Source: Paraburkholderia sp. (lineage in GTDB: Bacteria > Pseudomonadota > Gammaproteobacteria > Burkholderiales > Burkholderiaceae). Taken from it: 64,000 nucleotides of DNA. This document shows, one piece after another, positions 1-9,037 of the stretch; position 1 is the first letter of the stretch; the number at the start of each line of letters is the position of its first letter. The translations under genes were made by a program, and so were the position numbers. The DNA is taken from positions 124,001 to 188,000 of the forward strand of contig NZ_JAPWKB010000002.1 in assembly GCF_028283785.1 (NCBI RefSeq). Direction: 5' to 3'. The notes under the pieces were generated by a model that was not told where the DNA came from, did no database searches, and was given only the letters and a program-made list of their open reading frames with translations.

Positions 1-64
1 CCGCGCATATCTGGCGCTTGGACCGTCCGCGCGTCCCTTATCCTGCAACCCAATCGACTTCAAC

Positions 65-1783
65 ATGTGGGTATTCGGGGTTATGGCAGTTCTGGTTCAA
101 GCACAGTCGCTTTGTCTGTCCGGTCGCTTCGCCGATGCGCTGGCGTTGCTCGCGCCGCTGCTTGCGTCGCCCGACACGGCACACGCCGAACGCGTCAAGT
201 CGCTGGACATCGCCGCCGTCTGCTCGCTTGGCGTCGGTGAAATGGCCGATGCCGAAACCTACTGGCGCCGCGCGATCGAAATCGAGCCCGATTTCATCGA
301 TTCGTACAACAACCTCGGCATCATGCTGAAAGGTCTCGGCCGTTTCGCCGAAGCCGAAGCGCTGTTTCGTCAGTTGCTGATGCAGCGTCCGGACATCGTC
401 GAGGCGCACAACAATCTCGGCACCGTGCTGTATGCGCTGAAACGGGTACCGGAAGCCGAACGCGCATACCGTCATGCCATTTTGCTGCGCGACGGTTATG
501 CCGACGCGCGCTACAACCTCGCGCTGCTGCTGTTCCACGCCGACCGACTGACCGAAGCCGAAGTCGAATACCGTCAGGTGCTGCGGCTTCGCCCGGACGC
601 CGCCGAAGCGCACAACAATCTCGGCAATCTGCGTCAGGTGCTCAACCACCTGTCGGACGCTGAAGTGCATTACCGGATGGCGATCGGGCTGCAACCCGGT
701 CTGGCCGAAGCGCATTACAACCTCGGCAGCGTCACGCGCGAAGGCGGCCGCCTCGACGAGGCCGAAGCGGCGTACCGTCAGGCGCTCGCGTTGCGTCCCG
801 ACTATCGCGATGCGCAATTCGGTCTCGCGACGCTGCTGATCAGCACCGGCCGTTTCGACGAAGGCTGGCAGCGTTACGAATCGCGCTACGACAATCCGCT
901 ATTCATCCACGGACAAACGCGGGCCCTGCTGCACTGCGCGCAATGGCGCGGCGAATCGCTGGCGGGAAAATCGGTGCTGGTGTGGCAGGAAGACGGTCTC
1001 GGCGACATGATCCAGTTCGGCCGTTATCTGCCGCTGCTGAAGGCGGCCGGGGCGCGCCATATCACGCTCGCGTGCGTGCCGGCGTTGCATCGGTTGATGG
1101 CGAACGTCGAAGGCGTCGATGCGGTGCTCGATCACGACACCGCGCAGGCACAGGCGTCCGGCCACGATTACTGGACCAGTCTGCTGAGCGCGCCGCTGCA
1201 TCTGCGCACCCGCTTCGACGCGATTCCCGCGCCGCTGCACGTGCCGCACGATCCGGCGCTGCACGCGCCGTGGCAAGCCTCGCTCGATGCGTTGCCCGAC
1301 GGCGTCAGGATCGGTCTGGTGTGGAAAGGCAACCCGAAGCATCACAACGACGCGAATCGTTCGCTGCCGTCGCTATCAACACTCGCGCCGCTGTGGGAGC
1401 TGCCGGACGCGCAGTTCGTGAGTCTGCAAAAAGGCCAGGGCGAGGACGAAGCGCTCGCGGCGCCGGGCGGCATGCCACTGCTGCATCTGGGCTCGACAGT
1501 GACGGATTTTGCGGACAGCGCAGCGGTGATCGCACAACTCGACCTGCTGATTTGCGTCGATACGTCGATGGCGCATCTGGCGGCGTCGCTGGGAAAGCCG
1601 TGCTGGCTGCTGTTGCCCGCGCGCGATATCGACTGGCGCTGGATGCACGACCGCGACGATTCGCCGTGGTATCCGGAAACGATGCGGCTGTTCCGGCAGG
1701 CTCGCGGCGAAACGTGGGCGGACGTGGTGATCAGGATGAAAGCGGCGTGCGCGACATGGCTCGGGGAAACCGTAACGGCGTGA
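65..1783 (+). CDS. TPR-repeat protein with C-terminal glycosyltransferase-like domain
   Basis: A 572-residue protein. Residues about 10-270 are tandem tetratricopeptide repeats with recurring AEAHNNLG and EAEAAYRQAL signatures. Residues about 290-560 resemble the GT9/heptosyltransferase-like fold that often follows TPRs in bacterial proteins of this type: VWQEDGLGDMIQFGRYLPLL, then GLVWKGNPKHHND, then a C-terminal ICVDTSMAHLAASLGKPCW motif, which corresponds to the nucleotide-sugar site of such enzymes. There is no signal peptide. The ATG at 83 (MAVLVQAQ) is an equally plausible start; neither has a strong ribosome site. It may modify proteins or envelope glycans, but the acceptor is unknown. 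The gene converges on the DUF3303 gene 30 bases downstream. Confidence 0.85.
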   Translation: MWVFGVMAVLVQAQSLCLSGRFADALALLAPLLASPDTAHAERVKSLDIAAVCSLGVGEMADAETYWRRAIEIEPDFIDSYNNLGIMLKGLGRFAEAEALFRQLLMQRPDIVEAHNNLGTVLYALKRVPEAERAYRHAILLRDGYADARYNLALLLFHADRLTEAEVEYRQVLRLRPDAAEAHNNLGNLRQVLNHLSDAEVHYRMAIGLQPGLAEAHYNLGSVTREGGRLDEAEAAYRQALALRPDYRDAQFGLATLLISTGRFDEGWQRYESRYDNPLFIHGQTRALLHCAQWRGESLAGKSVLVWQEDGLGDMIQFGRYLPLLKAAGARHITLACVPALHRLMANVEGVDAVLDHDTAQAQASGHDYWTSLLSAPLHLRTRFDAIPAPLHVPHDPALHAPWQASLDALPDGVRIGLVWKGNPKHHNDANRSLPSLSTLAPLWELPDAQFVSLQKGQGEDEALAAPGGMPLLHLGSTVTDFADSAAVIAQLDLLICVDTSMAHLAASLGKPCWLLLPARDIDWRWMHDRDDSPWYPETMRLFRQARGETWADVVIRMKAACATWLGETVTA

Positions 1784-1813
1784 GCCGTCGGACCGTGCGC
1801 ACCGCCGCGCGAC

Positions 1814-2098
1814 TCAAGGCGCTGCCGCGCGATTCGCGGCCAGCGCCGCCCCCGCCTCTTCATCGGTCAGCGCCGGTGAAATCTTGAACGTCAGCAAGTC
1901 GTTCCACTGAAGCACCCAAAGGGAAAGCGCGGTGAGGTCGTCGGTCTCGGCGATGGCCACGCCACGCGATTCACCGATCGCATGCCAGCGCCCCAGCATT
2001 CGCACGCCTTCGGGCGGCCGTCCACCGGTTTTCAGAAAACGCTCGGTGGTTTCGCGTTCTCGCGTCGGTTCTCCAGTCCACTGCACCAAAAATCTCAT
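1814..2098 (-). CDS. DUF3303 family protein
   Basis: A 94-residue cytoplasmic protein of the DUF3303 family, ferredoxin-like-fold proteins of unknown role. It begins MRFLVQWTGEP, and the family signature follows in GVRMLGRWHAIGESRGVAIAETDD and ALSLWVLQWNDLLTFKISPAL (read here in two parts). I chose the ATG at 2098 because AGGAG stands eight bases upstream and the family starts there. A longer reading to 2224 adds residues with no family support. Nothing nearby suggests a pathway. Confidence 0.8.
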   Translation of the reverse strand: MRFLVQWTGEPTRERETTERFLKTGGRPPEGVRMLGRWHAIGESRGVAIAETDDLTALSLWVLQWNDLLTFKISPALTDEEAGAALAANRAAAP

Positions 2099-2384
2099 GG
2101 CACGCTCCTGCGACAGGTCGTAAGCGGCTTCATCAGTCAGTGAAACAGAAGCCGTCCGGAAAAAGCCCCAAACCTGTCCAGAATGCGATCCGGCCAGGCC
2201 GCGATTCAAATATCTGATTAACAATAGATCGCGCGCGTGGCATTGATAGTGGGTTTATCCCGAGTTCGCGAAACGTGCAGATTAAAAAGGTGACAAAGCC
2301 GTTTTTCCGCGTTTATTATCGATTCGACTCAATGTTTAAACTAAGTATATTTTTATAAACATCGAACCACGGAACCGATAATTT

Positions 2385-3482
2385 ATGAAACTGCTTACCG
2401 CGGCGGGTCATATGCTGTGCGTCGGTTTACTGTTTACGGGATGCTCGACGACCGGCGATGTCAGTCGAAACTGGTCGAGCACAATGCGCGAGCTTGGCAT
2501 CTATCCGGTTTTTCCACCCAGCGCCGATTATCGCGTCGGCGATATCCGTACTATTCCACTGTGCGAATTCGACGACCGCACGAGTAAATATCAGGGAATC
2601 GGCTTGCTGGCTGGATCGATCGAACCGTTCCTGCTAACGGCTTCCAGCACGGACCTGGCTGCTACCCCGGCTCTCAGCCAGACGCTGGTCGATCGCAACA
2701 CCCACCGCGCGGCATTCCCCGACTATCCGCAGCCCGCCTCGGGCGCAAGTGACGCGGCGACGACCTTTGTCCCGGCAACTGCGCCGAAATCGGGTTCAAA
2801 TGAATTGCCGTTATCACAAGTGGCATTTCCGGGTTTCGTCAATGTCACAGCGCGTGGCGCAGAAATCTCCGCACTATTTCCTCTTGCCGGACTTCCGGTG
2901 CCAATGGGCGCCAGCTTTACACAAAATGCATCCGCGAACGTCAATATTAGCGTCGCCGACTCTTATTCGATGCCAGCCGGGCCATTATTGAAGATTTTCG
3001 AATCTCATGAATCGTCGCTATTGCCGTCGAAATTATTTCTCGCAAGCCAGACTGATAAACGACGACCATGCAGCGGCAAACTCGTCGTCACATTAATTAA
3101 CGAAGTGTTCTATGGCCGCGTGTTCGACGTCACGCTGAATGAAGAGGCCGCTGCCGCATTAAGCGCGTCGATCCAGCGAGCAACCCTTCAGACCGCGACC
3201 TTGCCCGTCACCGCCGGCGTCGCGGCCGCGTCGGGCGCGGCCAGCGACGCAATAGCGGCGGCGACTAGCGCTGCCGCATCGGCCGCATCGGGCGTCGCCG
3301 TGACGCTTTGGACGGCCACCTCGTCGTCGATCAGTCTGCGACGCACGTATCAGCAACCGATTGCCGTCGGATACCGGGGAATCCGGATGATCTATTCGTT
3401 GGGCGCCCGCGGCTTGCAGATTGATGGAATAACCAGTTCGAACGACAGCAACGGCGCCGTCCGTGCTGCCGCACCGGAGTGA
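2385..3482 (+). CDS. Putative outer-membrane lipoprotein of unknown function
   Basis: A 365-residue protein with a lipoprotein signal: MKLLTAAGHMLCVGLLFTGC, then STTGD, so Cys20 is the probable lipidated residue. The absence of Asp at +2 favours the outer membrane. The middle (residues 60-260) has no motif I recognise. Residues about 270-310 are a very Ala/Ser/Thr-rich stretch (AAASGAASDAIAAATSAAAS), which could be a helical spacer or a low-complexity linker, followed by a short conserved-looking tail. An AT-rich region (2225-2384) precedes it and is a likely promoter. Several codons such as tta and att are commoner here than in neighbours, hinting at a different origin. The function is unknown. 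Confidence 0.7.
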   Translation: MKLLTAAGHMLCVGLLFTGCSTTGDVSRNWSSTMRELGIYPVFPPSADYRVGDIRTIPLCEFDDRTSKYQGIGLLAGSIEPFLLTASSTDLAATPALSQTLVDRNTHRAAFPDYPQPASGASDAATTFVPATAPKSGSNELPLSQVAFPGFVNVTARGAEISALFPLAGLPVPMGASFTQNASANVNISVADSYSMPAGPLLKIFESHESSLLPSKLFLASQTDKRRPCSGKLVVTLINEVFYGRVFDVTLNEEAAAALSASIQRATLQTATLPVTAGVAAASGAASDAIAAATSAAASAASGVAVTLWTATSSSISLRRTYQQPIAVGYRGIRMIYSLGARGLQIDGITSSNDSNGAVRAAAPE

Positions 3483-3718
3483 AAGCTCGCGTCACCGCAA
3501 CTGCCTGGCACCGGATCGGGCTGCGGCCAGGAACACCCTCAGCGGATCACGGCACGGACGCGAAACGATCCCACAGATTTCGACGACGTAAGCGTTGATG
3601 TCAATCCATGTCACGGCGTGCCAGACGCCATCAAGCGGCGGAATATGGGCGTCCACCTGAATGTCCCGCGTATCCGCGTGGCCGACATCCGCCGATACCT
3701 TTTAGAGAGCGTTCCGTT

Positions 3719-4810
3719 ATGCCGTTTGTACGCGTACAGAGAGCCGTCGTTCTGGCGATCGTGTTCATGCTTGGCAGTTGTTCGTTGATGAGCAACGCGC
3801 AATCGTTCGACCCGTCGAACGTGCCGCCTTTACCCGACTACAGCCGTCCCGACGCGTGGCTGGCATTTCCTGGCCGGCCGGGTCTCGAACACGCCGCGCC
3901 GACAGGCGAAGCGCCCGTAAATGACCATCTGGCGCGTGTGGACGTATTTTTCATTCACCCCACCACGGTCATGGGCGGCGGCATCACCAACGCCCGCTAT
4001 GACGCGGTTGCGCCGTTCAACGCAGCGGTTCTGGTGCAACAGGTCAGCGTCTTCAACAGTTGCTGCCGCCTCTTCGCTCCGCAATACCGGCAAGCCACCT
4101 TGCGCGCATTGAATGACGACCAGGCGGTTGAACTCGCCTACTCCGATGTCTTGCGTGCGTTCCGCTACTACATCGCTCACGAGAATCACGGTCGCCCATT
4201 CATCATCGCGTCGCATAGTCAGGGGACGACGCACGCGGTCCGGCTTCTCCAGGAAGCGATCCTGGGCACGCCTTTGCAAAGCAGAATGGTGGCAGCGTAT
4301 CTGATCGGAGGATACGTTCCCGACAACTTCGGAGACCTGGGCTTGCCGACTTGCGATAGTGCAACCCAGACCGGATGCGTCCTCTCTTACAACACGAGTC
4401 AGACCGGCCGTTCGGGCGCGCGGTTTTTGATCGATAGCAAGACGTATTGGTGGCGCGGCGAAAACACACCGCGCGCGCAGCAACCGGCCATTTGCGTGAA
4501 TCCGTTGACGTGGAACGAGAGCGGGTCCGCACCTGCGGCGGCGAATCCGGGCAGTCTGCCGTTGCTGCGACGCCCAGTCGAACAGAAGCCGGGCCCGCTC
4601 GATCTCGCTGCGAATTTAACGGGTGCCGTTTGCCGCAACGGGCTGCTGGAAGTCGATATTCCGGCATCGTCGCCGCCGGGCTTTCACGACAGGTTGAGCG
4701 TCCTCACCGGCAGCTACCATCTGAACGACTACGGAATTTTCTATGAGAGCCTTCGTCGCAATGCGCGGCAGCGGGCCGACGCGTGGCTTGCGTCCCGGCA
4801 CAAACCTTAA
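3719..4810 (+). CDS. DUF3089 family alpha/beta-hydrolase-like lipoprotein
   Basis: A 363-residue protein starting MPFVRVQRAVVLAIVFMLGS with the lipobox LGSC, so it is probably exported and lipidated. The mature part matches DUF3089, a family with an alpha/beta hydrolase fold: VDVFFIHPTT near the start, AYSDVLRAFRYYI, then the nucleophile elbow IIASHSQGTTHAVRLL (Ser in GxSxG-like SHSQG), and a late FHDRLSVLTGSYHLNDYGIFY that supplies a candidate catalytic His. It is probably an esterase-like envelope enzyme; the substrate is unknown. The ATG at 3719 is preferred over the in-frame ATG at 3608 because it begins the signal peptide. Confidence 0.8.
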   Translation: MPFVRVQRAVVLAIVFMLGSCSLMSNAQSFDPSNVPPLPDYSRPDAWLAFPGRPGLEHAAPTGEAPVNDHLARVDVFFIHPTTVMGGGITNARYDAVAPFNAAVLVQQVSVFNSCCRLFAPQYRQATLRALNDDQAVELAYSDVLRAFRYYIAHENHGRPFIIASHSQGTTHAVRLLQEAILGTPLQSRMVAAYLIGGYVPDNFGDLGLPTCDSATQTGCVLSYNTSQTGRSGARFLIDSKTYWWRGENTPRAQQPAICVNPLTWNESGSAPAAANPGSLPLLRRPVEQKPGPLDLAANLTGAVCRNGLLEVDIPASSPPGFHDRLSVLTGSYHLNDYGIFYESLRRNARQRADAWLASRHKP

Positions 4811-4813
4811 TCC

Positions 4814-5545
4814 TCAAGCGATCGACGCCAGACCGCGCTCGCCGTCCGGCACGAACATATAACCGCGTCCACGGACGGTCTGAATCAAGCGCGGTGACGA
4901 CGGGTCACGTTCGAGGATGCGGCGCAGACGCCAGACCCGCACGTCGACGCCGCGATCGCTGACGTCGTATTCCGGGCCGAGCATCGTTTTCAGCAGACGG
5001 TCGCGGCTGAGCGTGCACATCGGTGCATTGACGAAAATCGTCAGCAAAGCAAATTCACCGGCAGACAAGGCCATCGGTTGATTGTCGAGCGTCAGCGCGC
5101 GCGCCTGGAAATCCAGCGTGAAACGGCCGAACCTGAACGGCAGACGAACTTGCGGCACGGACGCGGGCGGCGCCGGGCGGTTCCGTCGCAACACCGCCTG
5201 AATGCGCGCCAGCAATTCCCGTGGATCGCATGTCTTCGCCACACAATCGTCCGCGCCGCTGTCCAGTCCGACGATGCGTTCGTCGTCGTTCGCCGTGCCG
5301 GTCAGCAGGACGACCGGCGTTTCGTCGCCGGATTCGCGCAACCTGCGCAACGCGGACAAACCGCCGACACCGGTTTTCGGCATCGGCGTCAGCACGATCA
5401 TGTCCGGCCGGTCGCGTTCGACGCGATAAGCTAGCGCACGCACATCGTGCAGCACATGGACTTCGAGCGCCGGGTTGGTCAGATAGCGGCGAAGCGCGTG
5501 GCCCAGTTCGGCGTCTTCGTCTACGACAAGAAGGTGAGTCGGCAT
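4814..5545 (-). CDS. OmpR/PhoB-type response regulator with atypical receiver
   Basis: A 243-residue DNA-binding regulator: receiver domain (residues 1-115) and winged-helix Trans_reg_C domain (about 140-232, ending in the DVRVWRLRRILERD and VRGRGYMF motifs). The acidic pocket (Asp9-Glu10-Asp11), Thr82 and Lys104 are present. The position of the phosphorylated Asp reads VLTPMP, so residue 53 is Thr instead of Asp. Ordinary phosphorylation is therefore unlikely and no sensor kinase gene lies nearby. The ATG at 5545 is preferred; a TTG at 5584 in the same frame gives 13 more residues. It converges on the DUF3089 gene with only three bases between stops. Confidence 0.85.
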   Translation of the reverse strand: MPTHLLVVDEDAELGHALRRYLTNPALEVHVLHDVRALAYRVERDRPDMIVLTPMPKTGVGGLSALRRLRESGDETPVVLLTGTANDDERIVGLDSGADDCVAKTCDPRELLARIQAVLRRNRPAPPASVPQVRLPFRFGRFTLDFQARALTLDNQPMALSAGEFALLTIFVNAPMCTLSRDRLLKTMLGPEYDVSDRGVDVRVWRLRRILERDPSSPRLIQTVRGRGYMFVPDGERGLASIA

Positions 5546-5773
5546 CGGTTCAGAATAGGCATGCGAAGATGCGTCGATTGCCAACGCCCGCGTCGCGGTA
5601 TGACAGGGCCGCGAAATCAGACACGATGACGTCGAACGCCGTTTCGAGATTCGAGGACGCCGAATGTAGCGGAGTTCTTTTTCGCGAGAAATCGGAAAAA
5701 CATGTCAATTCATGTCACGTGCGGACCGGGCACTCAACCCTCATTCACCGTAACGCTTCACGGAGAAAAGACA

Positions 5774-6793
5774 ATGGCGGATCCCATCATCAACCGGCGT
5801 ATCGTGCTGGCGAAATATCTTGAGGGCGAGCCCAGCGACAGCCACTTCCGGATCGAACAGACTCCAATGCGAGAACTGGGCGACGGGGAAGTCCTGCTGA
5901 AATCTGTGTTCCTTTCGCTCGATCCCTACGTGCGTAACCGGATGACGAACGCGCAGTCGTATGCGAAGGGATTGTCGATCGGGGATGTCGTGATCGGCGA
6001 AACGGTTGCCGAGGTCGTCGCGTCCAGGCATTCCGCATTCGGTCCCGGCGATCGGGTTTTGAGTTGGGTCGGATGGCAGGAGTACGCGATCTCGGACGGC
6101 TCGGATCTTCGTCTTCTGCCGTATGCCGATGTGCCACCGTCGACATTTCTGGGCGTGCTGGGGATGCCCGGCATGACCGCCTATACCGGCCTCGCGGAGA
6201 TCGGAAAACCTCAGGCAGGCGAAACCGTCGTGGTGCCGGCTGCGAGTGGTCCCGTCGGATCGGCGGTCGGCCAGATCGCGCGGATTCAAGGTGCGCGTGC
6301 CGTGGGAATAGCGGGCGGTGCAACGAAATGCAAGCGCCTGATCGACGACTACGGTTTCGACGCAGCGGTCGACCATCGCGCCCCCGACTTCGAAGCGCAA
6401 TTGCGTCACGCGTGCCCAAATGGAATCGACGTGTACTTCGATAGCGTGGGCGGGCACCCTCTCACCGTCGCGACATCGATGCTGAACGATTTCAGCCGGA
6501 TCCCGCTGTGCGGCACGATTGCCGACTACACGCTGCCCGCGTCGCCTCCGGGACCGGACCGCAGACCGTCGTTCGTACGGGCGCTACTGACGCATCGCGT
6601 GACGATGCGCGGCTTTATCGTCTACGACTTTGCGCATCGCAAGGCGGAGTTCGAAGAAGCGATGAGCGCATGGATACGCGCCGGCACGATCAGATATCGC
6701 GAGGATATATCGGTCGGTCTCGAATCCGCGCCTGGCACTTTTATCGGGATGCTGGGCGGGAAGAACGACGGCAAGGTGATTGTCGCGTTGTAG
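5774..6793 (+). CDS. Zinc-free MDR family NADP-dependent oxidoreductase (CurA/YncB-like)
   Basis: A 339-residue medium-chain reductase of the leukotriene B4 dehydrogenase/CurA group, which reduces the C=C bond of alpha,beta-unsaturated carbonyls with NADPH. The family features are visible: LSLDPYVRNRM early, the GMPGMTAYTGL substrate-binding segment, the nucleotide loop AASGPVGSAVGQIARIQGARAVGIAG, and FDSVGG later. It lacks the zinc-binding Cys cluster of true alcohol dehydrogenases. The start at 5774 follows GGAGAAAAGACA, a good ribosome site; an in-frame ATG at 5702 is less likely. It sits next to a LysR regulator and Old Yellow Enzyme and DJ-1 genes, which suggests a shared role against reactive electrophiles. 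Confidence 0.88.
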   Translation: MADPIINRRIVLAKYLEGEPSDSHFRIEQTPMRELGDGEVLLKSVFLSLDPYVRNRMTNAQSYAKGLSIGDVVIGETVAEVVASRHSAFGPGDRVLSWVGWQEYAISDGSDLRLLPYADVPPSTFLGVLGMPGMTAYTGLAEIGKPQAGETVVVPAASGPVGSAVGQIARIQGARAVGIAGGATKCKRLIDDYGFDAAVDHRAPDFEAQLRHACPNGIDVYFDSVGGHPLTVATSMLNDFSRIPLCGTIADYTLPASPPGPDRRPSFVRALLTHRVTMRGFIVYDFAHRKAEFEEAMSAWIRAGTIRYREDISVGLESAPGTFIGMLGGKNDGKVIVAL

Positions 6794-6810
6794 GTCGAGT
6801 CTTGGGTCGA

Positions 6811-7716
6811 CTAACCGGACGCCAACGCCGGGCTCAACGTCTCCACGAGAAAATCGATAAACACGCGCACCCGCGCCGTCATATGACGCTGGCTGCTGAA
6901 AATCACGTGGATATCTTCGATGTCGCCCGGATTGTACGAAGGCAGCAGTTCGACGAGCCGTCCCGACGCCAGATCGTCCTTGATGTGAAACAGCCCAAGG
7001 CGGCTGATGCCGAGTCCGGCGAGGGTCAACTGGCGCATGGTCGCGCCGTTGTTCGTCAGGATGTCGCCGCGCACCGGAAAGTGAAAAGTCCGCCCGTCGA
7101 TCCGGAACGGCCACTCGTCCAGCGATCGCCTGAAATTGAAGTTGAAGCAGCGGTGTTGTTCGAGATCGTCGGGCTTGTGCGGTGTTCCGTGTGCCTCCAG
7201 ATAGCCCGGCGAGGCCACCACCGCGCGCCCTGTCGACCCCAGCTTGCGGGCGTGGAAATTCGCGTCGGACAGCGGACCCGTGCGCACCGCCACGTCGACG
7301 CCTTCGCGCTGAAGATCCACCACCGCGTCCGTCAACGACAGATCCACCCTGATGCCCGGATAGCGCGCGGTAAACAGCGGCATCAGCGGCACGATGTAAT
7401 GCGTTCCCATCGGAATCGACACGTTGATGCGCAGCGCGCCGTGCGGCGCAGTCATGCCGTCGGAAATGCCGTGCTCGGCTTCGTCGATGTCGTCGAGGAT
7501 GCGCACGCAGCTGTCGTAAAAGAGCCTGCCCTCGTCAGTCATCGCGAGGTGGCGCGTCGAACGCTGAAACAACAGCACGCCAAGCCGCTCTTCAAGCCGG
7601 CTGATCACCTTGCTGACCGCCGACGCGGTCAACTCCAGCGTCCTGCCGGCCGACGAAAAACTGCCGGTTTCGACCACCCGCGTGAACACCCGCATTTCGC
7701 CGCTTCGACTGTCCAT
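6811..7716 (-). CDS. LysR family transcriptional regulator
   Basis: A 301-residue LysR regulator. The N-terminal winged helix (residues 1-60) has the classic FTRVVETGSFSSAGRTLELT and SAVSKVISRLEERLGVLLFQ elements. The remainder is the periplasmic-binding-like effector domain of the CrgA/YhjC subgroup, which senses small ligands. It is divergent from the ene-reductase gene at 7860, with about 140 bases between them, so it probably controls that gene together with the DJ-1 gene. It converges on the MDR reductase gene. Confidence 0.9.
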   Translation of the reverse strand: MDSRSGEMRVFTRVVETGSFSSAGRTLELTASAVSKVISRLEERLGVLLFQRSTRHLAMTDEGRLFYDSCVRILDDIDEAEHGISDGMTAPHGALRINVSIPMGTHYIVPLMPLFTARYPGIRVDLSLTDAVVDLQREGVDVAVRTGPLSDANFHARKLGSTGRAVVASPGYLEAHGTPHKPDDLEQHRCFNFNFRRSLDEWPFRIDGRTFHFPVRGDILTNNGATMRQLTLAGLGISRLGLFHIKDDLASGRLVELLPSYNPGDIEDIHVIFSSQRHMTARVRVFIDFLVETLSPALASG

Positions 7717-7859
7717 ACACTCATTCGAGAAAATAATTCACAAATGATATTCCATTGCACCGGCTAGGAAAAGGAATCGGAGGGTCTCGCAATTTATGGC
7801 TGGAAGACGTGCCGCCGCGCTTGCGCGCGAACGCCGTTGCAAACCGAACAGGAAACGAA

Positions 7860-8969
7860 ATGACGACACTTTTTGACGCTTACGATCTCTCTGGCCGGAT
7901 GCTCAGGAACCGCGTCGTGATGGCGCCGATGACGCGCGCCCGCGCGCCGGGCCATTTGCCCAACGACGAAACGGCGCGCTATTACGCGCAGCGCGCCAGC
8001 GCAGGCCTGATCGTCACCGAGGGCACGCCGATCAGCCCCGAAGGCAACGGTTTCGTCGATTGCCCCGGGCTCTGGAACGATGCGCAGGTCACGGCATGGC
8101 GAACCGTCACCGACGCGGTTCACGACCTCGGCGGCACGATCTTCACGCAGATCTGGCACGTCGGCCGGATGAGTCATGTGTCGCTGCAGCCGGGCGGCGC
8201 CGCGCCGGTCAGCTCGACGTCCGTGCAAGCGGCGAAAAGCTCGGCATTCGGCTACGACGAGACCGGCAAACCGGCTTTCGTGACCGCGAGCAAGCCGCAC
8301 GCGCTCACACTCGACGAGATTCCGCGCGTCGTCGAAGACTTCGCCAATGCAGCGCAGAACGCCGTGGCCGCAGGCTTCGACGGCGTGGAAATCCACGGCG
8401 CGAACGGCTATCTGGTCGAGCAGTTCATCAACGGCGCGGTGAACGACCGCACGGATGCGTACGGCGGCGACACCGTGGAGAATCGCGCGCGCTTCGCGCT
8501 CGACGTGGTGGACGCCTGCATCGCGCGAATCGGACCCGAGCGTGTGGGCATCCGGCTGTCGCCTTTCGGGCGGCTTCACGAACTCGGCGACTTCGCAGGC
8601 GAAGACGAGACGTTTATCTATCTCGCCCGCGAACTCGGCGCGCGCGGCGTCGCTTATGTGCACATCATGGATCAGGCGAGCCGCGGCGCGCCCGCGATGC
8701 CCGAGGGCTTTCTCGAACGGTTCCGCGAAGCGTTTTCCGGCACGCTGATCCTCGCGGGCGGGCTCGATTTCCGGAAGGCCAGCGACCTTATCGGCAACGG
8801 CACCATCGACCTCGCGGCATTCGGCGCGCCGTATATCGCCAATCCGGACCTCGTCGAACGGTTCCGTCACGGCTGGTCGATCGCGAAGGTCGATCAAAGC
8901 ACGTACTACGGCGGCACCGCGCACGGCTACACCGACTACCCGCATTACACGGGCGCAGAAACGGTCTGA
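7860..8969 (+). CDS. Old Yellow Enzyme family alkene reductase (NemA-like)
   Basis: A 369-residue FMN-dependent NADH:flavin oxidoreductase. It starts MTTLFDAYDLSGRMLRNRVV and MAPMTRARA follows, typical of the OYE barrel. FTQIWHVGRMSH, the FDGVEIHGANGYLVEQF strand carrying the substrate-binding His-Ala-Asn triplet, and the YGGDTVENRARF loop are all present. These enzymes reduce enones, maleimides, nitroesters and quinones. The start at 7860 follows AGGAAACGAA; the reading frame continues upstream but without family similarity. It is followed after 68 bases by a DJ-1/PfpI gene, a pairing that suggests an electrophile-response operon under the divergent LysR. Confidence 0.92.
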   Translation: MTTLFDAYDLSGRMLRNRVVMAPMTRARAPGHLPNDETARYYAQRASAGLIVTEGTPISPEGNGFVDCPGLWNDAQVTAWRTVTDAVHDLGGTIFTQIWHVGRMSHVSLQPGGAAPVSSTSVQAAKSSAFGYDETGKPAFVTASKPHALTLDEIPRVVEDFANAAQNAVAAGFDGVEIHGANGYLVEQFINGAVNDRTDAYGGDTVENRARFALDVVDACIARIGPERVGIRLSPFGRLHELGDFAGEDETFIYLARELGARGVAYVHIMDQASRGAPAMPEGFLERFREAFSGTLILAGGLDFRKASDLIGNGTIDLAAFGAPYIANPDLVERFRHGWSIAKVDQSTYYGGTAHGYTDYPHYTGAETV

Positions 8970-9037
8970 AACACCGTCGTCGCCGTCCGGACCCTTCACC
9001 GATCCACGAACCTTTCTTCTCTCTCGCGAGCATCAGA

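Noticed and set aside
36..817. Long minus-strand frames opposite the TPR gene, and many similar long antisense frames across the window
   Set aside because: In high-G+C DNA long shadow frames are expected; their translations are rich in Arg/His/Gln and lack family motifs.
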